64,000 nucleotides of DNA, taken from positions 3,161,501 to 3,225,500 of the forward strand of contig NC_064035.1 in NCBI RefSeq assembly GCF_932526225.1, written 5' to 3'. Positions 12,720 to 27,700 of the stretch are shown piece by piece. The notes under the pieces were generated by a model that saw only the letters and a list, made by a program, of their open reading frames with translations, was not told the DNA's origin and did no database searches. Source of the stretch: Nematostella vectensis. Its lineage: Eukaryota; Cnidaria; Anthozoa; Actiniaria; Edwardsiidae. Positions within the stretch are counted from its first letter, which is position 1. Every line of letters starts with the position of its first letter. A program made the position numbers and the translations under genes.

Positions 12720-15700
12720 ATGGAGGGTGAAAGAATATTAAAGGATCTTTCACGGATGAAATTTGATGGACTCTACGTCGATACGAAGGTAAAATCAAAG
12801 CAAAACCCAGGCTTTCTCTGTTGTTTTTACTTCAAAGTTAAGCTTATGTTTGGTTACATAGAGTAGCTGACTTTATCTTGCTTATTGCTATGGCATTTCG
12901 ACTTTGTCTCTGTTTTGTAGAACTATCTTGGTTGCCTAAGAAGTCTAGTGGACAATGATGGTTTTGTTTTGCCCAAAGGCTGCAACACAGCCGAAAAGAC
13001 TGTTATCAAATATGGGACTTTTTGTAACAAGTTTTTAAGATGTGGGCTAGAGTTGCTGAAATCTTTGAAAGATACCTCTCCAGAAACAGAGGAGCTTTTG
13101 GGTCTTCTCAGATTTGGTAAGTACTCCTTTTATTGTTGTTACTTTTAAAACCTAATAGATAACACTTTGCTTTCATCTATTTGGTGAATAAAGTAGGGAG
13201 ACATAGCACCTACAGTACTGCAGTATTTTTTAGTTACAGTCAAATTTAATTTAAATATGGATTTGCTTTAGTATAGAGATAGGTACAGAAGTTTCTAAAT
13301 AGATAAGAATAGGTACATGCTAACATGGAATATAGATTGGCATTAAGTGAAACAATGTTTAGATCTAGTAAATACCTCTACTCAGCATTTAGAAATTCTT
13401 AAAAAGTGTCTCGAAGAAAATTCAAGCAGGTGATACTGAACAAGCAAATAATTTTTGTTGATCTTTAGAATGTAGAGTCAGGGCTGAGTATGCAACACCC
13501 AAAAGCTGTTGAGTAAACCAACAACTCCCAAAAAAGTGGCCTAACAAATTACTGTAAATACAGTAGGTCAGTCTTCACATTTATATTCATTATTCTCACA
13601 CTTCTTTTTTTTGTACAGTTGTAAAGATATTGGAAAATGTGATGAAGGCAGACAATGGTCATTACCTGCCTTCAATTCCATTGCTTGGTGAAATATTGAA
13701 AAAGTTCATGATCCTGGGGAACTATCTACTTGGCAAAGACAGACTAGAAGATGCATTCTACTATACCTCAACATGTTATAAGTGCCTTGAGTTGGCTATA
13801 AACAAGACAAGTATTCAACAAGACACTTCAATCTCATTGGCCAAGAGTCTGGCCAGCATAGCATGGAAGGGGGGTCAGCTAGCACCTCGGTCAAAAAGTA
13901 AAGGAAAAGAGACAAAGGAGCATTCCAGCTATGTAACATTACTTTGGAGGATGTGTGCATTACAAGCTGAAATACTTGCTAATGAGGCTGTACATACTGT
14001 TGTCACTAAAGCTTTCAAAGTTGCCTCAAAGTTTCAACTTGAATGTGAATCTGAGAGCCTAATGCCAAAGCTGTTAGACTTTTATCAGGCATTGTTCAAA
14101 ATGCTTTCAAAGAGACAATGTGTAGTTGACTCTTTAGAAAGCTCTGAGTCACTATATTCACTATTTGAGCTTGGTTTTCACTTTACTAGGACATGTCAGT
14201 ATCAAGGGGAGATAGAGATGGGCCAGAAGGTGTTAAATGAGCTTCAGGATAGTGTGAACCAAGCACTGAAGCCTAAGCTGACTAACACTGTAAATGGTTC
14301 TACTATATCAAGATTCTGTGCTTGTGTTTGTTGTGTCATCAAAGCATCACTCTTAGTAGAGTCTAAGGTTCTTAACAGAAAAATGTTAAAAAAATCTCAA
14401 TTATCCAAGGAGTTCATTGAATTAAATAAGCAATTAAGTGAAGCGAAAAGATTATTGGGCCTGTTAATTGAGAGCACAACAAAGGCATCATTCCCTATTT
14501 CTACCATTATCATGGCATTAGAAGGATTCAAATCCAGTATTCTACCAAAGAATTCTGGCAAGGAGAAAAAATCTAGTGAATCAAAGTTTGCAGTGGATTT
14601 CCCTGCAGAGGTGTTTGAAGTTGTGGATACTCTAATGCTTGGATATCACAACCTTCTTGAGCTACAGAAACAGTCTCTTGTCCATGTCATGGGGCGTAAA
14701 GATGAAGTTGTGTCCTCGCAAAAACATGATCAGCTAAGACAGCAGCTGCAAAGAACTTCAGATCGCCAACTGTCTCTTTATAGTTTTGTCATGTCGCTGT
14801 ACAGACACAGACTAGAGCAAGGGGACAATGGTCCAGAAAGGTGGGGGATTTTTGTAGCTTATACATTCATGCCTTAAAAAAGTGACAGTAAGAATTGAGG
14901 TTTCATATACTTAGATTATGTGATTTCTTTTTCTTTTTGCTGGGGCTGGTGTTTGTAATGATCATCACAATGAAGCCTCAATGGTGAGGCCAATGGAGAG
15001 ATCTAACTGTTACACATACCGACAAAATTGAAGTATTTTTAACATTACAAACACAGCTTACTGGGCTCTCCCCCAAAAATCACACCCCAATGTGATCAAT
15101 CACAGGCCTTCCTGAACTCCTGCTTTAGAACTAGTCTATATACAATGGTGATCCCCAGCCATTCTTCTGTGTTAGAGATCTGTGGGTAACACCCACAGAA
15201 ATCACTGGGTCCCCGACTAGTGCCTCACAAACAAGTCCCTGACTACCCTGTAACAATATTGACAGTGGAGAGCTTTTGGTAAGCTGTCGAGTATTTACTG
15301 TATCCCCAGTAACAAATTGTTTTATTGACAGGGAAGAGCTATTGGTTAAGTGTGAAGTAGTTTTTCCCAGTAACAATTTGTTTTTGTTGACAGGCGAGAG
15401 CTTTTATTGAAGTGCAGGGAGAGAGCAGAAAAGGGCAGTGGACTTATCCATAGCCTATTGCAAGATAACTCTGTTACTGTATCTGAGAATGAGCTTCTCT
15501 GGCATGGTTCTGAGTGCTTCTCCATTGGATACTGTGCATATAAACAAGACCTCTTTATGGAAGCAACATGCCTTATGTCTGTTGGATGTCAGTGTCTTAA
15601 AGAATGGTGCTGGTCAGCTCGAGGAAACAAGACTTATAACAAACAGAAGGTGCTTGAGGTGTGTAAGAAAATGAGCATCTTTAGGATAACAGTTTTGTTT

Positions 15701-18700
15701 GTCACACTTAACTGTGATTTGGGATGTTTATTACTGATTTTACATTTTAATTTAGAGACAAAATTACATACTGGTATCAACACTTTGTGGGTCAGATGGT
15801 TTGGTTAGAAGCTATTGAAAAGCATTGAATTCTAGACAGTTATTATAAAAAAATTTAGTCGAAGCACGGGTGGCGAAGTGTGTTAGCGCGTCTGCCTCTC
15901 GCCGCTGTGGCCAAGGTTTGAATCCTGGCTCAAACTGGGGATTTCTCCGGGTTCCTGCCTTGGTTTGAATTTGTGTCACAAGTGAGTTGAAGTTATTCTC
16001 CCGTGTTTCCAGTCTTCTCGGATAAGGACACTAAACCGGAGGTCCCAATGCAATAAACCCTCTGGCAGTGACCACCCCCAGTGGCAGTGCTTACTAACCG
16101 AGGGCCATATGTTAGAAAACTGTATATTCGGTTAAATATGCTACCCTCGATAAACAAAGGTTACAAAGTCAGTGTTATATGTTGGATTTCTTCCTTGGAT
16201 TTCCTTTGATATTTCTCTAGGTTGCCACTAAATACCAGCTGCTGTCTGACTGTCTGGTTAGAACCCAGAGTTTCCCGGAAGCTTTGAGCAGTTCTACAAT
16301 CTCCGTCATGCTCTTGTTATCTGCTGCTGAGTACCCCGAGGAGTGCAGCTCAGAGATGCATCAAGCCATCTTCAGCTGGGTCAAGACTAAGCACAAGTTT
16401 GTCAAGCATGCTCAATTAGATGATGCTGATTCAATAAGAACAAGGTTACCATTATGAATATTCAATTTACTTCCTTCTTCAAATTTTGGTACCCTTTCAA
16501 CCCAATACACAAAAGTACATATATTTGATATTTGCTCCCAAGGATTGGGGCACTTATTTTAGGTGGGGAGCTTATTGAAAGCTTGGTGCTAAAAGGTCAT
16601 TCACAATTTTAGTCTTTGTTTGACTTGGTTTACATTGCATGACAGGGAACATATTGATAGTATTAAAACTTGTGCTTGCCCAGTATTGTTGCATTTTAGT
16701 CCTAAGAAATGCTGGCAAAGTGTTTGGCTAATTTTTGGCTCTATTCGAGCTCCACAGTATCTGCCTCTATCCTCCACCATCAAGAAAACAGCAAATATTG
16801 CTGAGCCAAACAATGCTATATCTGTCCAAGAATGATCTATATAATGTTAGGAGATCTTAATGACTAAACGAATTTGCTCCGATAAATCAAAACAAACATT
16901 TGTTATGTGCTGTTTATCAAATATAAGCTCTTTCAGTAAGTTCTGATTATTTCCTGATTCAGAACCCTGTGCCAGGCTATGGCAGATGAAGACATGTCAA
17001 CAGACCTCAGCATCCAGCAGCTGGCATTGATCCTACAGGAGGAACTCTCATGCTACAGCCAGTCAAGCAACAGGTAAACACAGATACGCCATTTGAGTAA
17101 CTTGTGTACTTAAAGGAGTTTGGTACATAAGTGTTCACAAGATGCTCAGGAATACACAAAACATTGTCTTTCAAAATGATGACGAAAAAGAAGAAAACTA
17201 GCAAATCATTTTATTATATATAACAAAGGGATGCTTTTTGCTAAAATTATTTCATAGTTATGATATTCAGGCCAATGTACAAAAGTAATGTGACAGGAAA
17301 ATTGTATTATTATTTCACCTTTTAACATTTTGTTCAGGTCCCTTTGTATTTAAGTGAATAATTCCCTCTAAAAATCTGTTTTACCTCCTCAGCCAAACAC
17401 AATATTTTTGCGTTCATATAAGTATGAAGTTCTGCTTTATTTCGTTCCCAATTTTTATTCCTATCTTTTACTTTGGCTTTCAAACTTAATTATGGAAGGG
17501 TGTTTTTAGGTATGACCTGACTGTGGAGCAGCTGTCTGTCATCCAGCAGCTCATGGGGCTGTACAGGGAAGACGAGGACACATTCAAGCTTGCTTGCTTC
17601 ACCCTAGAGTATGCTAAGATACTCCAGACAACTGATTGTACCTCAGATACTCGGTGAGTTGCACTGCAAGCATTATGTATTCCATCATTCTCAGATGATT
17701 TATATTTCCACCAAAGAACTTCAAAAGTGATTTCAAATGTTCCTGTACTGATGATTGTGTACTGGGATTGACATTTGACTTGCAAAAATAATTAATTAAT
17801 AATGTTTGGGAAAAGAAGGCAATAAAACTGCTGGAAGTTCAAAATATTTTTTTTTTATTATAATAACTGATAGATTGCCCTTACCTAGGCCCCCTCTGGA
17901 GTATTGCCAGGAAGCTGTGACCATCTTGGAAGGTATATCTGAGGATATCCTCCCTGAAGACCCATCCTTTGCGGGCGTGCAGGAGGAACTAGGGGCAGCG
18001 TTCCTACTACAGAGCATAGCCCAGCATGGCAGTACCATGAGAGAAGGACCTTCCAGAAGACATGAACCACTCAACACATCAGATGCAGATGGTACAGGCG
18101 TGTCAGATGGACAAGAAGAGGTGAGGGTCTGGTGTGAGGTATGGAGGGGAGTTGTGGTGCTGCTATACAAATGTTTTGTCTTGTATTTTTCTTTGTATCT
18201 CTTTAGCAGCAAGTTGCTCTTAATCAAGCATACATTCAGTCCCTGCATGCGGCTGTGGATGCATGGACTGCCATGGTTGACTCCTGTTTGAAACAGTCTA
18301 CATGTAACACGGTATGCATCTAGCAAGACGATTAAGTCCCTTAAATATTCTCACTACATCTGTGTGGGCAATTTTTTATCTCCAGATGTGTTTTGTAGCC
18401 TTTCCAGTCTCTTATCATTAGTTAGATGTACAGTACATGCTTATCCCAATCATTTTATGTTTATTTGCTATTGTCATCTCTGCTGATGATACTGTAACTA
18501 CAGATAATTAAGTACAGTATTACCAGTTTTATGCCTGAAAGGTATATATACAATGCCAAGCACCAGTTTTCAAACTCCTGATAAAAGCATTTTTTCATGA
18601 GGTATCATTGGAGAACTACATAAAATTTTAACTTGCACATGCTATATTTTTTATAGGTTGAATTGACATGTTTAAGAAACCCTTTAGAGACCATCAATAG

Positions 18701-21700
18701 TGTTCGCCAGGCGTCTGTCATGTACGCCCTATTGAATCAGGTAAGGAAGCTTTGATTTGCTAAAAAAATAGGTAAAAATGCTAGACTTCCAAAGTCCATT
18801 CTCATTCACTTCCCTTTGATACAAGTAGAAAATAAAGGACATTTGCCCTAGCTGTACGACTAGGGATTTTTAATCAATGTAGAATGTTGGGTTTCCCACA
18901 AATCCCAAACTCGATAGGCCCACATAAGACCAGCTACCTTAAATTTGAGATAAAATGAAGTGTATGGTAAATCATATATATTATTCTTGTTCGAGATCTA
19001 AACTACTTGATTGTTTTGATTGTCTCCCAAAAATATAAACTAATAATAAAACGCCTTTAAGCTCTTTAATCTCTATATTTCGCAGCCATTAAACCAAGCC
19101 CATGCCCTCCATCTATTCGCTCTCATTGCGACAGCTCTTGGTACGCCTGAGGCCATGTCGGATGCCGTAGTGGCATATGCACAAGCGGTCCACTCTCTCT
19201 GCTCCATTCAGGATGTGTACCACGCCCGGCAAATGGTACGGCGTATGGAGGAGGCGGCTGTATGCAAGCCTACCCCACTAGCAAACATCCACTTAATGCT
19301 GGCCAGGAGTGGCTACCTACTTTTAGTTGGAAAGGTAAGCATTACTTGTTGCCCCTTCTACATGATAGCGACAGCTAAACACAAACACGCAAATTCATTG
19401 CTTCAGTGATCGGCGGGCCTGTGTCCCGTTGCGTGTAGCTCAGATCCATGGTTGAGCACCAACAAACAAACCAGCAAACACTTTGTTATTAGTTTTCAGA
19501 GGGCTCGGAGTGTCTACGTAGCGTCCTGAGCAGCGAGATTCTTTCCAAGAAGACTGCTTCGTCCTATGTTGTACTGGCCACTGCGAGGGTGCTGCAGGCC
19601 CAATACATGGCCCTCTGTCCTGAGATGCTCACCCCTCCTACTCCCTCAGGTGTGTCCTCCGTACACCACCAGCCGGCCACGCCCCTGGAGTGCTTGTCGG
19701 ACGGCTGTACGTGGGTGGAGGTTGCCGCAACCGCCATCTTTGGGCAATCGCTATTGGACGTGGACTCAACCGCTGGTAAGTGCATACATGCGATACAAGA
19801 GTAGACATTTACGTTTACGATGATGGAACTATGTAGCTAAGTTACAAATACGGCACGATCACATTTACGATGATGGAACGACATGATCGACGCAAGTCAT
19901 AGAAACGACACGAGCGACCATATCTAACCAAGTTCACAGGAACGGCATGACCGATAACATCATTTATATTTCACAGTGATAACCAAATTAATTTTATTTA
20001 AGCTATGACTTTGACAAACAGAATGAGCTGATCCCTCTACTTTTGTTAACGAAACAACAAGCTCGCGACCACACCGGACGTTTACAGTTACGTAGATACT
20101 ATAATAGCTTTATGTTTTTTTTCTGTAGTATGTAAGGTCGGTTCAGACGAGTGCCTTCGGTTAACCACCTTGCACATCCTTCTCCACTGCCAGCTTCAGC
20201 TAGGTGCTATGCTTACTCGCCTAGGCGTGGTCAAACAGGCGGCCAAGTTCCTCGCGGACGGGCTAGCACTCGCCGGACGTTTTCACTTACCCTACAGGTA
20301 CACTAATCCTTTTCGCCTGTCTAAACCGGCTTTCCACTAGCGAAGTTAACGGAGAGTCAAGAAAGCGGAGGCGTAAGAACTTACGCTCGTCTGATAATCT
20401 TCATGAAGGAGACGCAAGAGAGAAGGAAGAAAAGAAGCCGTTCCTTTCCATTCTTTATTTACTTGCGTCTCATTGACACCGGTTTTCACACGCCCAGTAA
20501 GCATCTTACGTCTCCGCTTGCTGCGCTAGTGAAATGATCTTTTGGGGCTAAAGATTGATTCTTTCTCGAACGTGAGAACAGGTGGAAGGCAAGCGCAGGA
20601 AAATTAAGCAGTCAAATTTGCTTAGTTTTTGTCCAAGTAAGAGCCAATTTTAAGGGCTCTATTGGATCAAAAAGCACTATTATAAATTTGTATAATATTT
20701 TCTATCGCAGGGTTATAAGCTATGAAACCTATTCTGTTGTAGGGTTATAGAGTTCAAGATCTTTCAATCCGAGCTAGACATCCAGATCCATAAGCTGGAT
20801 AGGGCAAGGAGTGTCTTGCTGGGCGTTGCATCGCAGATGGCCCCTCTTTTCCATGGAACGACAGATCGTCTGGAAGACCTGACGGACGTGCACGCGGTGG
20901 TCTCCCACAAGGACACGTGCAGGTGTATGTGCTGCAGCGACCCCGCCCTCCAGGCTATTCAGATCCGGGTGCTCCTGGTCCTAGCGAGGTTCTTCCAGGC
21001 CTCCGCCGCGCCCAAGGTGTCCGTCAACTGTCTAGAAGGAGCTGAAGTGCTTTGTAATAATGCAGTGGCTCGCTCGAAGCGCACCCTCGATGAAATAACC
21101 AACATGCTTCGTCTAGGCGTGAGTGAGCCATGTGAGACCGACAAGGCACCCCGCACAAAGAGTAAAGGAAAATCTAAGAAGGCGAAGAAGGATGATAGCG
21201 CCGAGTGCCCTATCACCACGGCAGTCACCGCCAAGGCCATGTATGGAGTCTACTTCGCTGAAGTATTCGTACTGAACGCTGAGATCCTGTTGAGTCGCGG
21301 CAAGCTAACTAAAGCTAGAGATGTAACGGCTGCAGGACTAGATACTGTCGAGGAGGTGCGCAGAGTTTTTGGAGCAGTTAGTCCATACTGCTCTCAAGTG
21401 AACGGCAACTTATTGTACCTTAAAGGTTTGACTTACCTTCTAAGCGATAGCGCGTTTGCAGAACTTAACAACAGATGGGATTCATGTGCGCCTGATACCA
21501 AACAGCATTGTTCACCCAGTGATGTATCGTCCAATAAGATAGATGTAAGAGTGCCAGATGCAGACAATGAGAAAACTCTAACCAAGGCGCAAGCACGGAA
21601 AGGGCGACGAGGGAAAGCCGTGGTAAACGAGGAGAGTGAATTGACCGAGAAAGTAACTAAAAAACCAGCAAAACGACGCGGAAAATCGGCCCAGCTCTCC

Positions 21701-24700
21701 TCTCTTGAGAACAGTGTACAAAATAGAGATATTGACATTGATGGGCAACCTTCGAAGAGATCTTCAAGGTCTCGTGCTAAGGCGTCAAAGGTGGACGGTT
21801 TCCAAGAAGCATTGCCAAGTAGTAGAAGAGCCAAAGGTCGTGCGAAGAGCATTAACGAAAACGTAGACGAGGATAAAGGTAAAGATATAAACTATGGCCG
21901 TGGCTGAAAAAATGTATTGTTCACTCCCCTCTATGGCCATAATATCAAAAGATCGTAAGCACTGGAGTCTTCCGTCATACTGTCAATACTTCTTTTCACC
22001 TTTTACTCAGCCATCTCAATAGTCTAGTCTTTGTCTAAAAGCGAGAAGAACGTAGCATTTTGAGACGCTTATATAATGCTCTGGGGCCAGGGATAAATAC
22101 GGCTACATGTATCTTGACATTTGATTGGATAAAAGGGACTTTCATTCCTGGGTTAGTGTTAACTTGCTTTCTAGCAACCCGGCCCTGGAAATCTCAAACT
22201 ATGCGTGGTAAATTGGACGGCGGTTATTCAATAGTTAGTAGTTATCTCTCAAAATGGAACAGAAAACTTTGAAAAATATATAATCACCTTCTCTGGCCTC
22301 TGGAGACCTTAACAAATCCCCCGTTTTCCCTGTATTTGGTCATTTTTGTAGACAATTCTACCAAAGAGTACATTTTTTTGGTTTTATTGCAACAAGTATT
22401 GTTTTTCAATTTGTTTGTTATGGATTGTCTATTGATAAGTGTTTAATGGTATAGGTGATCACCTCCAGGTGGCCATGGAGTACCTCACTAGAGCTCTGGA
22501 CCTCACTCAACCTTTACCTGACCCCCGCCTGTACTCGTCTATTTGCCGCGTGCTGGCCCTATGCTATGGGCGTGTCAGCCCCTCGGACGCCGCGCATTAT
22601 TCCAACCAGTCCCTTGGTGTCACGCTCAGGCAGGAGGCCTTGAATAGCTCACGCAAGAAGCTCAGGTATGTTCGTCACTAATATACAGTGGTTACCCTCT
22701 ACTCGCTGCACCCCAGGTCCCGAAATATGAGCCACTTGAACGCTGTATTTGATGCCTCTTTTAGGCGGCTATCCCCATTAGTTCTCGAAACAAAACGAAC
22801 ACTCATCACGTTGCGAGACGCGGTCCATATGTTGGAGTTAAGGATTTGGCACCCAAACGTTTGTACAGTTAAACTCCTCATAAACCGTCACCAACGGAAC
22901 TCAGCAAAGTGACCGCTTAGAAGAGGCAGTCTTGTTGACATGACTCCTTAGCTAAGGTGAATTAAATTCAGTTTACAAATTGGGACGTTAGTTTGGTGAC
23001 CGCGCACGCTTTATAGAGGTGACCGCTAAAAGAGATAATGTTTACAGTTAACATGGGGGAGAACGTTCAGTACTTTCGTTAGTGAACGTTGAAAAGATAA
23101 TTAAGTTATCCCCGTCTCTTGCCAACGCTCCCTGTCCACTCTAAGGTCAAAAACGCATGCATAAATGGCCGGTCAACGCATGAAATTCGATTAAATTGCC
23201 CCCTTGCGAGCGTCCTGCTCGATTGACAGTGAATTAGAGATCATTTGTATGTAGATTTTCCCTAAATTTGCTGTGAACTACACCATGAAGTCGGCCATCA
23301 GCAGTTATCGCATGCTGTTCTTGTTTAATCTTGGATGTTTTTTTCAGGCGGCTGATGAAAGAAATATCAACAAATGAAAAGGTTTGTATGCTCCTATCAT
23401 CTCAAAAAGAAACGCTAAAATGGCCATGTTATTGAAATATTGAAAAATAATTGTCTTGGCGAAAAAAGCGCTGTTCTTTTGAAGCTTACTATTAGCGTAC
23501 AATTGACTAGGTTCTATTTTCATTTTATTATTGATGAAGTATTATCTCACTCACGAAGAAAGACGGTATATTTTTCCTCACAGTGGAAATTTGAATATGA
23601 AAATGAGACCATGTGCCTCGTACATTATTATCGAGTAGCGTCTTACTGGCGAACTTAGATTTGGGCGAGGTTTACTCACAGGCCACTAGGGTGTGTCTTT
23701 TTGGAGATAACCAATTCACTATAACCAGTTCACTAGGTTGTGTTTCATCTGTATAGATACACTTCTAACAGGGGCCTTTTTATGTTTACGTTGTTGAGAT
23801 ACGGAAAAATTCTAGCTTTTGTTGGCATGGTGCTTTACGGATGTCATTTCACGTGATCATGATGCTTCACACGTGGTCCATTACTTTTTGCAGTCTTCCA
23901 TGAATGACATGGATGCTCTAGCGGACGAAATGAGCCACGTGTCCCTGAGTGATGATCCTAGTGTCATGACAGCGTGCAGGAGGTTACTGCAGATCAGAGA
24001 AACTATGGCGTTCAGTGGTAATGAGGCAGGAAACCCATCGGATCTGGAATTTGCTCGAGGTGAATATACTTGGGTATAAAAAGACGAACCTTTTAGGTCT
24101 GTGAACACTTATGACGGTACATCTCCTTATTTTGACAATTAAAGGATTGAAGGTCCTTGAGAGGGAGGTGCTTATAGACGTTATTCTTTCATTGGCTATT
24201 TTAACTACACTTTTTCCAAAATAATTAGAGGTTTAAACATTAAAAATATAGCGTCAAGTATATTAGATCCGGGCTCTTTAATCATCAGTGATGAATGAGG
24301 GTATCATTATTCTAGAATGGACAGTGTGTACCATTGACAAGGTATCGCTTCCTGGAATCACCCCTTCCTACTTGATGGTGACCCGCCTGAGGAATGGTAG
24401 CGCACCTGTTGTCCTTCGCCTCGCCCTGCCGGATGATTCTGAGGGAACTGAAAGTTCTGGCAATGATGTAAGAGAGTACTCAGCACTTTTTGTGTGCCTT
24501 TCCAAATACAAATTAGATATTAATTAAACAGCATCTTGAAAGAGTTTTAAATCTCAGTGTTATTCTATTTCTGAACGGGCCGTACTGGAATGCACGGCTC
24601 GGTAATCAACCAATGGTCCAAAGCTTACGTAGCATATTAGCTGTGTAATGAGGATTTTTATCCGCTAAGTATCGACATGAATCAAGCTTGAACCCTGTTT

Positions 24701-27700
24701 GCAGCATTGCGAGGCAGCAAGCAAGGCAGTGATGGACCTCTGCAAGCTATTCCAGGGCAGCGTTGACGAGAGTTTCGCTGATGTGTTGAGGGACAGTGCG
24801 GAGAGTATGAATATTTCCAGCACTAAGGAGTGGTGCCAACGGCGATCCAACCTTGACGACTCCTTGAAGGTAAACTAGCTTACTGCATACCACTTCGACG
24901 ACTCCTTGAAGATAAACTAGCTTATTGCATACCAACTTCGACGACTCCTTGAAGGTAAACTAGCTTATTGCATACCAACCTCTGTGACACATTAAAGATA
25001 AACTGGCTCAATATTTGACATCCAACCAACAATCCATCAAACCTCGATGTGAATTGGCTTATTGCATATGACACATCAAGTGCCTCACGTGTACGCTTTT
25101 CAATGCTTTATATTTGACACATCCAATTACATGCACCACCTTGCTCACTTTATTTATCCAAACTGTATTTTTGCAGAAAAAAGGGGGAACTTAATTTTGG
25201 TGTGATCCCTTCCACCTCAAAGCATACTTCTAGAGATTTTGGGAGGACCTCCTTCCCATCAACCACTCAAGAACGTTTTACGATCTCCGTCTGTCTTCAA
25301 TTATTGTTTATACATGCTGTATCCTTCACAGAATGTTCTAGAACGGCTTGAGAGATCATGGCTTGGCAAGTGGCGAGGTGTGATCCTTGGAAGGCACTCC
25401 ACGCCTGGCGTCGAGGAAACGTTGCACAGCTGCTCTGCCGACCTGTGTGAAGCTCTGGGGTCACGGGCTGGAAAGAAATGCGATGTACATCTCATCCAGG
25501 TAGAGTGATCAAAGGGGTAAAAGTATGAAATCTTTAACTCTTTCAGCTGTCTGCTCTTGACGACAATATTTTGCTTAGTTGAGCCTACGAAATTGCTACT
25601 TAATTCACCAACGCCAAAAGCATTAGGTACGTTCCGGGATTCTGGGGGGTGGGGGATGTTACGCCCACCCTGATATTACCATGTGTCACTACTGAACAAA
25701 CAGTGAATTTAATTAAGTTCATAAAGAATCGCGAAAGTCTGACATTTGGATGTTCTGTGTTCTAAGATTTTGTTGGATGCGTACTCGAGTTTGAGCCGGT
25801 ACGAAATCAGCGAGGCCCTTTCCTACCTGACTGGACTGCAGCAAGACTCGGACAAGCTCCCTGCGGTAAGACCTATCACTGGAAGTAGCTTGTTTAACGC
25901 AAACCTATTCGGTATGTCTTGTCAACGTTTTCCTGGAAATCCTATTCATTTTTTTCTCTTTGTAACTTTTTTTTATAAGTACGTTTGCATGTGGTTTTCT
26001 CAACTTTGTGCTCTTATTTTAAAAGAACGTCTAATTTTCAGTGGAGGCTAGGTCGTCCATTTTTAGCACTGTGGCATTGAAGGCTGAAAATGTTCTTAGC
26101 AATGTTTCTAAAGTTTAGTGTATTGAAAAATATAATACCCAATGAATTATTAAAAAGAGAATTACACAAATAATTAATAGCAATAATTATTAAGGTTGTT
26201 ATTATGGACAAATTTGCTTTTGTGCTTTAAAACTTACCAGACTTACAAAGCAATATTTATCTCAGTCTCGGCATGTTCTTAAAATTTTGTGAAATCCTTT
26301 ATAAAAAGGTTCTTATTTTAGACAATTATTGTAGTCTAAGTAATTATTCACGCCTTATGGCCCGATTATAGCACTTCTGAAAAAGGTCTCAAGAGCTTGT
26401 CACCGCCTAATGGTGCAAAGCCATCTGATGACAAACCTTTGATAGCAAATCAAGCCAACTCGCCTGGTGGAGGCGCTCGTTGGTTTTACATTGACTTGTA
26501 ACGACAACTGTATGATTTCTGCTCTTTCAGTACCTGGAAGTCTTCACCAACACTGCAACTGAGTATACGTCGCTTGTAAACCAGATACTCCAAAAATCAT
26601 CGTAAGTTATATAACTCTCTTGTTTTACAACACAAACACTAAAACCTAAACACCGTGTTTGGGATATTTATTGTTCTCCGAAGAATCCCTCCGTGCCAGT
26701 ATGCATTCTCTCGCTCTTCACGGTCTAACGTGGTTTTCCCTGAACATACGCCAGTCATGATATTGTATTAATGTTACAACTCAGGTTGGAGGCAGTTCGC
26801 CGACACCCGGTTATCCTGATTCTAGGAAAGGTACGTTGAACACGAAATGAGGACACGCGTTGAGCCAGATTAAGCGTTCTTTGTTTGGATCGGTATTTGA
26901 TTCTAAATACGAACACCTCCAAAACATCGTGCAGCATGTTGTTCCAGTGCAGATTATGCTATAATTTAGTGTTTGGAAAAATCCAAAGTTCTAGGGTTGG
27001 CAACGACATTTTTTAGATTGGTGCATTTACCACTTGGTAACCTAGTGAGTAGACTAACGTGTAATGCTTGTAGGGGGTCCAACATCTTCCCTGGGAGAAC
27101 ATACCGATCTTGCGCGATCACGAAGTCACTAGGATGCCATCACTGCAGTTTGTTCTTAGCCACGCCCAACAGGTACCTTCATAACACTCGCCACCGAGTA
27201 CAATATCTCAGAACTGTAATGCACCGACGAGATACTTTGACGATCAACACCTAGCCTATAGTGAATCGACGAGATACCTTCATAAGACGCAACACCTAGC
27301 CCAATATCTAAGTACTATAGTGCACCGACGAGATACTTTGACCATCAACACCTAGCCTATAGTGAATCGACGAGATACCTTCATAAGACGCAACACCTAG
27401 CCCAATATCTAAGAACTGTAGTGCATCGACGAGATACTTTGACGACAGTGCATTAATGGAACAATATTAAAATGTATTTTACGTAGATGATGCATCAACC
27501 CTGTTCTGTCGACCCAGAGAAGACGTATTTTGTACTTAACCCTGATGACAATCTTCCCAACACTCAGAAACTCTTCCAAAAGTGGTTTGAAGGGTAAGTT
27601 GAAATTTTTATTAATGGTGTTAGATAAAGTAAAAAGTGTGAGGGCCTAATTGCAAAATTGTGACCTAATATTAAGTTCACAATTGTATGCCGGGGTCTTA

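Noticed and set aside
15870-15930. A genuine tRNA gene
   Set aside because: A and B boxes are present, but the arms do not pair into a proper cloverleaf by eye, and the sequence continues into a SINE body and tail.
22060-22272. A small gene in separase intron 14
   Set aside because: A 70-residue frame without homology cues, inside an intron and in an unremarkable context.
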